Part shown: positions 6,532-10,098 of the stretch, one piece after another
Position numbering within the stretch: the stretch's first letter is position 1
Layout: every line of letters begins with the position of its first letter
Assembly (NCBI GenBank): GCA_031548325.1
Contig: JAVBRE010000084.1
Location: forward strand, 1-10,098
Direction of reading: 5' to 3'
Source: FLUQ01 sp031548325
GTDB lineage: Bacteria > Desulfobacterota > Desulfovibrionia > Desulfovibrionales > Desulfovibrionaceae
Length of the DNA stretch: 10,098 nucleotides
Notes under the pieces: generated by a model
Database searches by the model: none
Told to the model about the DNA's origin: nothing
The model's input: the letters and a program-made list of their open reading frames with translations, nothing else
Program-made: the position numbers and the translations under genes

Positions 6532-7794
6532 ATGGCAAATCATGCAGAACAGGTAAAATCTCAAAAAATAGCACTTTGGATCAAGATTCTTATTGGTTTG
6601 GCTATAGGTTGCGCTATAGGTTTTGCATGGCCGGTTTTTGGTGCTAAACTGCAACCAATCGGCACGGCGTTCATCAAAGCCATTAAAATGATTGTTATGC
6701 CTTTGGTTTTTTCTGCGGTTACACTGGGCATATACAAAATGGGCTCCGACCTGAAGCAGTTGGGCAAACTGGGCGCTTACGCCTTTATCTGGTTCTATTT
6801 GGCCACCGGCTTCTGCATTGTTCTCGGCATCACTCTGGCCGTGGTTTTCCAGCCCGGGGCCGGCGTTGACCTTGCCGCCGGCGCTGCCACCAAGTTGCCC
6901 GGCCACCTGGCCAACAGTATCGACTGGACCAAGTTCTTCCTGGACATCATTCCCGACAACGTCATCAACGCCATGGCCCAGCAGAAGATCATTCCCACGC
7001 TCTTCTTCGCCATCTGCTTCGGTCTCTGCCTGGGCGGAATGGGCGAAAAAGCCAGGCCCGTGGCCAACCTGCTTGAGTGCGTCATGGGCGCCATGTTCAA
7101 ACTGACCCAGGGCATCGTGGCCACCGCGCCCGTCGCCGTTGCCGGCATCATGGCCTGGGTGTTCGCGACTCAGGGCGCCAAGGTGCTGATCGCCATGGCC
7201 AAGCTGATCGGCCTCATGTATCTGGGGCTGGCCGTCGTTGTCATAGCCTTTCTGATCATCGTCAAAATTCTCGGCGAAGATCCTTTCGGCCTGTTGAAAA
7301 AGGTTATGGAGCCGCTGCTGCTGGCCTTCACTACCTGTTCTTCGGAAGTGACTCTGCCTGTGCATATGGAAATTCTGGAGCGCTCCGGCATTCCCAACAG
7401 AGTGGTTTCCTTTGTTATCCCCCTTGGCTACAGCTTCAACCTGGACGGTGCGGCCCTGTACCAGTCCCTGTGCGTCTGTTTCCTGGCCCAGGCCTACGGC
7501 CTGCCTCTTGACCTGCCTTCGATCCTGACCATTCTGCTGACCACCCTGATCGCCAACAAAGGCACCGCCAACGTGCCCGCCGCCTCGCTGGTCGTGCTGG
7601 CGGTCATCATGGGCTCTCTGGGCCTGCCCCTGGAAGCCATGGGCATTCTGGTCGGCATCGACCGCTTCATGGACATGGGCCGGACCACGGTCAACGTGTT
7701 CGGCAACACGGTCGCGGCCCTGCTGCTGCACCGGGTTGGGGGCAAACACCTTGAAGATGCCGTTGATGCCGCCGTTGCGGCTCGCGCAAGCTGA
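6532..7794 (+). CDS. Dicarboxylate/amino acid:cation symporter (DAACS family, glutamate/aspartate type)
   Basis: An inner-membrane secondary carrier of 420 residues related to GltP, GltPh and DctA. Hairpin 1 is CSSEVTLPV (from 269), the TM7 motif is NLDGAALYQ (303-311; NMDGT in GltPh), hairpin 2 is NKGTANVPAAS, and TM8 has DMGRTTVNVFGN. Against GltPh, TM8 keeps D381 (equivalent of D394, amino-group contact) and R384 (R397, side-chain carboxylate contact), which favours acidic amino acids over dicarboxylates. The Na1 ligand D405 is replaced by Asn (N392) and R276 by Cys (C269). Two ATGs are adjacent. I chose 6532 because AAAGGAG (6519-6525) is then 6 bases away; 6529 leaves only 3. The first 60 or so codons are AT-richer than the rest. 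The gene stands alone, with its own promoter region and a hairpin after it. Confidence 0.93.
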   Translation: MANHAEQVKSQKIALWIKILIGLAIGCAIGFAWPVFGAKLQPIGTAFIKAIKMIVMPLVFSAVTLGIYKMGSDLKQLGKLGAYAFIWFYLATGFCIVLGITLAVVFQPGAGVDLAAGAATKLPGHLANSIDWTKFFLDIIPDNVINAMAQQKIIPTLFFAICFGLCLGGMGEKARPVANLLECVMGAMFKLTQGIVATAPVAVAGIMAWVFATQGAKVLIAMAKLIGLMYLGLAVVVIAFLIIVKILGEDPFGLLKKVMEPLLLAFTTCSSEVTLPVHMEILERSGIPNRVVSFVIPLGYSFNLDGAALYQSLCVCFLAQAYGLPLDLPSILTILLTTLIANKGTANVPAASLVVLAVIMGSLGLPLEAMGILVGIDRFMDMGRTTVNVFGNTVAALLLHRVGGKHLEDAVDAAVAARAS

Positions 7795-7816
7795 TCCGGA
7801 ATTTTTTCGGTAAAGA

Positions 7817-7842
7817 ACGGCCCGCCTGCAAAGGCGGGCCGT
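7817..7842 (+). terminator. Strong hairpin after the symporter gene, probable terminator
   Basis: ACGGCCCGCCT (7817-7827) and AGGCGGGCCGT (7832-7842) pair perfectly over 11 bases around a GCAA loop. There is no U tract immediately after it on the plus strand; a T run appears only at 7879-7883 after a weaker inverted repeat. It starts 22 bases past the stop codon. It may act as a terminator or as an mRNA 3'-end stabiliser. Confidence 0.6.
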
Positions 7843-7889
7843 GAGGCTGCTGCCAAAGTCCTCTTGGTCGGCAGTCCGTTTTTGTTTGC

Positions 7890-7919
7890 TTGCCGCCGCC
7901 CGGCAATTTGCGATATACT
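7890..7919 (+). promoter_or_regulatory. Candidate sigma-70-type promoter for the fadL-like gene
   Basis: TTGCCG (7890-7895) and TATACT (7914-7919) are 18 bases apart. The -10 matches 5 of 6 consensus bases. It would give a leader of about 135 bases that contains a run of nine T (7963-7971) and a second T run (8032-8038). Confidence 0.4.
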
Positions 7920-8061
7920 ATAAAATTTTGCCCAAAATAGTTTTTTCGCTTGTGCCCCACCGTTTTTTTTTGTATACGCAAAACGCCAGGAGTAATACTC
8001 ACTCTCATGGCGAGTCTTTCGGCGGTCGCGATTTTTTTATTTATCAATGAAAGGGTGAGCT

Positions 8062-9372
8062 ATGAAACGTCTTGCGGCACTGGCGTTCGTCATTATTCTT
8101 TTTTCCTGTGAAACGGCTCTGGCGGAAGGCTATGCCCTTTATGAGTACAGCGCGCGCAGCCTGTCCCTCGGCGGAGCCACAGTGGCCCGCAAGCCCGATC
8201 CGTCGGCTGTTGCCACCAACCCCGCCCTGATCGCCAGATTGAAGGGCGCTCAGGTGCAAGTCGGCTTTTCCGCCGTTACCCCCGACGGCAAGATGGCAAC
8301 CTGGGACGACGCCGGCGACAAGACGACCACGAAACTCAAACCCCATACCTGGATGAGTCCCCACGCCTATTACACCCAGCAGATCAACGACAGCTGGTTT
8401 TTCGGCGTCGGCGAGTTCTCCCGTTTCGGCCTGGGTTTTGAATACCCCCACGATTGGCCCGGCAGGTACAACATATACAAAGTCGACATGAGGTCGATGT
8501 CCATCAACCCCAATATCGCCTGGGCCGCCACGGACAAACTTTCTCTGGCCGCCGGCCTGGAAATCGTCTACGTGAACCTGGATCTGAACAAGCGCTTCAA
8601 AGGGCAAGCTCCGGGCAGCCCGCTTTACTTTGAAGCGGACAGTGACATTACCGACGCCACAGACGTGGCGCCGGGTTTCAACGTGGCCGGGCATTACCAG
8701 TTTAACGACCAATGGGCCGTCGGGCTTTCGTACCGCAGTCAGGTCCGTGTGCACGCCCGCGGCAATGCGGAATTCACATACGTGGGCGACAACGCCGCAA
8801 CGTTCTCCGGCGGAAACCCCGCTGTCGAGAATGCGATCCGCGGGCAGCTTCAGGCTGGATATGCCGCCAGTGTTGATAACGGTCAGGCCGACTCCGTGGT
8901 CATACTGCCCGATTCCATCGCGGGCGGCGTGTCCTGGACGCCCATTCCGCAACTTTCCTTTGAAGTCGGGGCCATCTGGACCCGCTGGAGCATTTTTCGC
9001 TCTTTGAACATCCATTTGCCCGGCGATATGCCCACTTCCGAAAACCGCAAGGATTGGCGTAACACCTGGCGTCTCAACGCTGGCGTGGAATGGCAGGCCC
9101 TGGACTGGCTGGCCGTGCGCGCCGGCTACGTGTATGACCAGTCGCCCATGACCGACCAGTATGCCGACTATCTCGTGCCCACGGACGGCAGAAACATATA
9201 CAGCCTGGGCCTGGGCTTCAAGTACAGCTCCTGGACTCTGGACCTGGGGTATGCGTACATCGACGCCAAGGGCCGTCGCTACGGCGTCAGCGATGAGACT
9301 CATGTGGTGAAGTCCAAAACCGAAGCCTGCAAAACGAACATTATTTCCGTATCTTTGGGCTACGAATTTTAA
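8062..9372 (+). CDS. OmpP1/FadL/TodX family outer-membrane transport protein
   Basis: A predicted 14-strand outer-membrane beta-barrel that lets long-chain fatty acids or other hydrophobic compounds cross the outer membrane. The 436-residue product has a signal peptide with probable cleavage after ALA at residue 21. The mature N-terminus contains SLGGATVARKPDPSAVATNPA, in which NPA (53-55) is the conserved FadL-family motif of the N-terminal hatch. Alternating aromatic and hydrophobic beta strands follow, and the C-terminal residue is Phe (LGYEF), as in proteins folded by the BAM machinery. The length agrees with the family (about 420-450). The ATG at 8062 is preceded by AAGGGTGA, a moderate ribosome-binding site. 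Substrate cannot be told from sequence: family members carry fatty acids, toluene and other hydrocarbons. A strong terminator follows, so it is probably monocistronic. Confidence 0.92.
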   Translation: MKRLAALAFVIILFSCETALAEGYALYEYSARSLSLGGATVARKPDPSAVATNPALIARLKGAQVQVGFSAVTPDGKMATWDDAGDKTTTKLKPHTWMSPHAYYTQQINDSWFFGVGEFSRFGLGFEYPHDWPGRYNIYKVDMRSMSINPNIAWAATDKLSLAAGLEIVYVNLDLNKRFKGQAPGSPLYFEADSDITDATDVAPGFNVAGHYQFNDQWAVGLSYRSQVRVHARGNAEFTYVGDNAATFSGGNPAVENAIRGQLQAGYAASVDNGQADSVVILPDSIAGGVSWTPIPQLSFEVGAIWTRWSIFRSLNIHLPGDMPTSENRKDWRNTWRLNAGVEWQALDWLAVRAGYVYDQSPMTDQYADYLVPTDGRNIYSLGLGFKYSSWTLDLGYAYIDAKGRRYGVSDETHVVKSKTEACKTNIISVSLGYEF

Positions 9373-9402
9373 CTTTTTGCGCTCTTTTCGGCTTTTTTCA
9401 TG

Positions 9403-9437
9403 CGGGCCGCCCTTTTCGGGGCGGCCCGTCCTTTTTC
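9403..9437 (+). terminator. Rho-independent terminator of the fadL-like gene
   Basis: CGGGCCGCCC (9403-9412) and GGGCGGCCCG (9419-9428) form a perfect 10-pair GC stem around TTTTCG, followed by TCCTTTTTCC. It begins 30 bases after the stop codon. This is the most classical terminator in the window. Confidence 0.87.
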
Positions 9438-9438
9438 C

Positions 9439-9770
9439 ACTCTTGTAAAGAGCGGCGGACTCGTTTACGCTTGCAAATTCGATTTGGAGCGGATCAGCTT
9501 TGAAAATATTTATCTGCTCTGCAAGGGGTTGCTTGCAAATCTTGCCACGAGACACTCGCAGGCGGGCTTTGCCCGCCGGAGGCTGTTGACAAAGCCCGCT
9601 TGTCAACAGCCCGCCGCGCAGGCGCAGGCGGCATTCATTGCCGCCGTTAAGCGCCGAAGCGGGCGTGCCTCTACAAACTCTGCCGAAGGCGGGATTGTCA
9701 TTAGTCCGAGGCTGGCTTTGCCCGCCGGTGAGCAAGTATCTCAAAGTGAAGTTGCTTTCAGGAGGTTTTT
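9439..9770. other. Intergenic region before the thioesterase gene, rich in inverted repeats
   Basis: No gene is supported here. An open frame spans it on the plus strand (9400-9774) but starts inside the fadL terminator and reads through hairpins. The left part has a 10-base direct repeat GCTTGCAAAT (9469-9478 and 9531-9540) and an imperfect inverted repeat GAGCGGAT/ATCTGCTC. The right part is the hairpin cluster listed separately. The thioesterase ribosome-binding site AGGAGG is at 9760-9765. No clear promoter for the thioesterase was found. Confidence 0.6.
9556..9728. repeat. Cluster of GC-rich hairpins with a repeated GGCNGGCTTTGCCCGCCGG unit
   Basis: Three perfect inverted repeats follow each other: GGCGGGC-TTT-GCCCGCC (9561-9577), GGCTGTTGACAA-(7)-TTGTCAACAGCC (9581-9611) and GGCGGCA-TTCAT-TGCCGCC (9627-9645). 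The first unit, GGCGGGCTTTGCCCGCCGG (9561-9579), returns with one change at 9710-9728, where GCCCGCC can also pair with GGCGGG at 9688-9693. The second hairpin's loop contains GCCCGC, complementary to part of the first stem. It could be a REP/BIME-like intergenic repeat, a structured leader of the thioesterase mRNA, or a small RNA. Confidence 0.65.
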
Positions 9771-10098
9771 GTGACTGTCGCCCCGCATGTGGAATGGTTC
9801 AACATGTATACGTTTCAGACCGACGCTGCGGGCAGGGGGACCTTGTCCGCTCTGGTCGCCTATATGGAAGAAGCCGCCGGCAACCATGCGGCGAAGCTGG
9901 GGCTTTCCACCGCGCGGCTGCAAAGTGAAGGGGTCGCCTGGATACTTGCGCGCATGCAGATTGCTCCGGAAAAACTGCCGGGCGTGAACGAGCGCATCAG
10001 TGTGGAAACCTGGCCCGTCTGCATTGAGGGCCTGCAATGCCGGCGGGACTTCATCATCCGTCTTGAGGACGGGACCGTGGCCGCGCGGGCTGTTTCAC
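9771..10098 (+). CDS. Acyl-ACP thioesterase, N-terminal part (3' end outside window)
   Basis: Acyl-ACP thioesterases release free fatty acids from acyl carrier protein in the cytoplasm. The visible 109 residues match the first hot-dog domain of the FatA/FatB-like family: TFQTDAAGRGTLSALVAYME with EEAAGNHAAKLG, then GVAWILARMQI, and VNERISVETWP followed by RRDFIIRLEDG. The start is GTG at 9771, with a strong AGGAGG (9760-9765) five bases upstream; the next in-frame ATG (9804) would cut into the conserved N-terminus. The catalytic residues of the family lie in the second half, outside the window, so activity cannot be judged. The fadL-like gene upstream is separated by a terminator and the hairpin cluster. 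Confidence 0.88.
   Translation, partial: MTVAPHVEWFNMYTFQTDAAGRGTLSALVAYMEEAAGNHAAKLGLSTARLQSEGVAWILARMQIAPEKLPGVNERISVETWPVCIEGLQCRRDFIIRLEDGTVAARAVS

Noticed and set aside
6487..7749. A 420-codon open frame on the minus strand opposite the symporter gene
   Set aside because: The product is low-complexity and rich in His, Gln, Gly and Asp, as expected for the complement of a membrane protein gene; the plus strand has conserved family motifs.
8007..8111. Possible 34-residue leader peptide (ATG at 8007) overlapping the start of the fadL-like gene
   Set aside because: The nearest AGGAG is 14 bases upstream, too far for normal initiation, and the frame runs into the main gene without a regulatory codon pattern.
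8098..8112. LFSC in the FadL-like signal peptide as a lipoprotein cleavage site
   Set aside because: Phe at the -2 position does not fit the lipobox, and a better signal peptidase I site (ALA) follows; the family is not lipidated.
8044..9744. A 566-codon open frame on the minus strand opposite the fadL-like gene
   Set aside because: It runs antisense to a clearly recognised gene with signal peptide and C-terminal Phe, passes through the terminator and the hairpin cluster, and its product resembles nothing I know. Long antisense frames are common in GC-rich DNA.
9400..9774. A 124-codon plus-strand frame upstream of the thioesterase gene
   Set aside because: It starts inside the fadL terminator, has no ribosome-binding site, and most of it is translated hairpin sequence.

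Overview
The window looks like chromosomal DNA of a GC-rich Gram-negative bacterium, most likely a sulfate-reducing deltaproteobacterium of the Desulfovibrio type. The reasons are a FadL-type outer-membrane protein, a periplasmic HtrA protease directly upstream of hslU with no hslV beside it, and an iron-sulfur flavoprotein of a kind common in anaerobes. The taxonomic call is inference from gene content; no rRNA or tRNA is present to confirm it.

Layout. Positions 1-140 are the right end of an IS481-like insertion sequence with the last codons of its transposase. A leftward block covers about 292-5978. In transcription order it encodes a class I/II aminotransferase, undecaprenyl-diphosphatase (uppP), a putative iron-sulfur flavoprotein, an HtrA/Do-like protease and the HslU unfoldase. 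Two strong hairpins (4741-4768 and 1697-1731) probably divide this block, while uppP and the flavoprotein gene sit only 14 bases apart. A 550-base divergent intergenic region (5979-6528) follows. Its right half is sharply AT-rich and holds the predicted promoter of the next gene, with CG-centred palindromes resembling LacI-family operators. The rightward half encodes a glutamate/aspartate-type cation symporter, a FadL/OmpP1 outer-membrane protein, and the start of an acyl-ACP thioesterase that runs off the window. The symporter and fadL genes are each followed by a strong hairpin. About 330 bases between the fadL terminator and the thioesterase carry a dense set of GC-rich hairpins.

How the genes relate. 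htrA and hslU both serve protein quality control, in the periplasm and cytoplasm respectively. uppP recycles the lipid carrier for cell-wall synthesis. FadL (uptake of hydrophobic molecules) and the acyl-ACP thioesterase (release of free fatty acids) both touch fatty-acid metabolism, but separate transcription signals argue against a tight operon.

I found no convincing undescribed multi-gene system. The parts most worth a second look are the non-coding regions: the hairpin cluster at 9556-9728, the operator-like palindromes at 6287-6394, and the homopolymer tract in the fadL leader. Unusual residues in the symporter and the flavoprotein are also worth checking.
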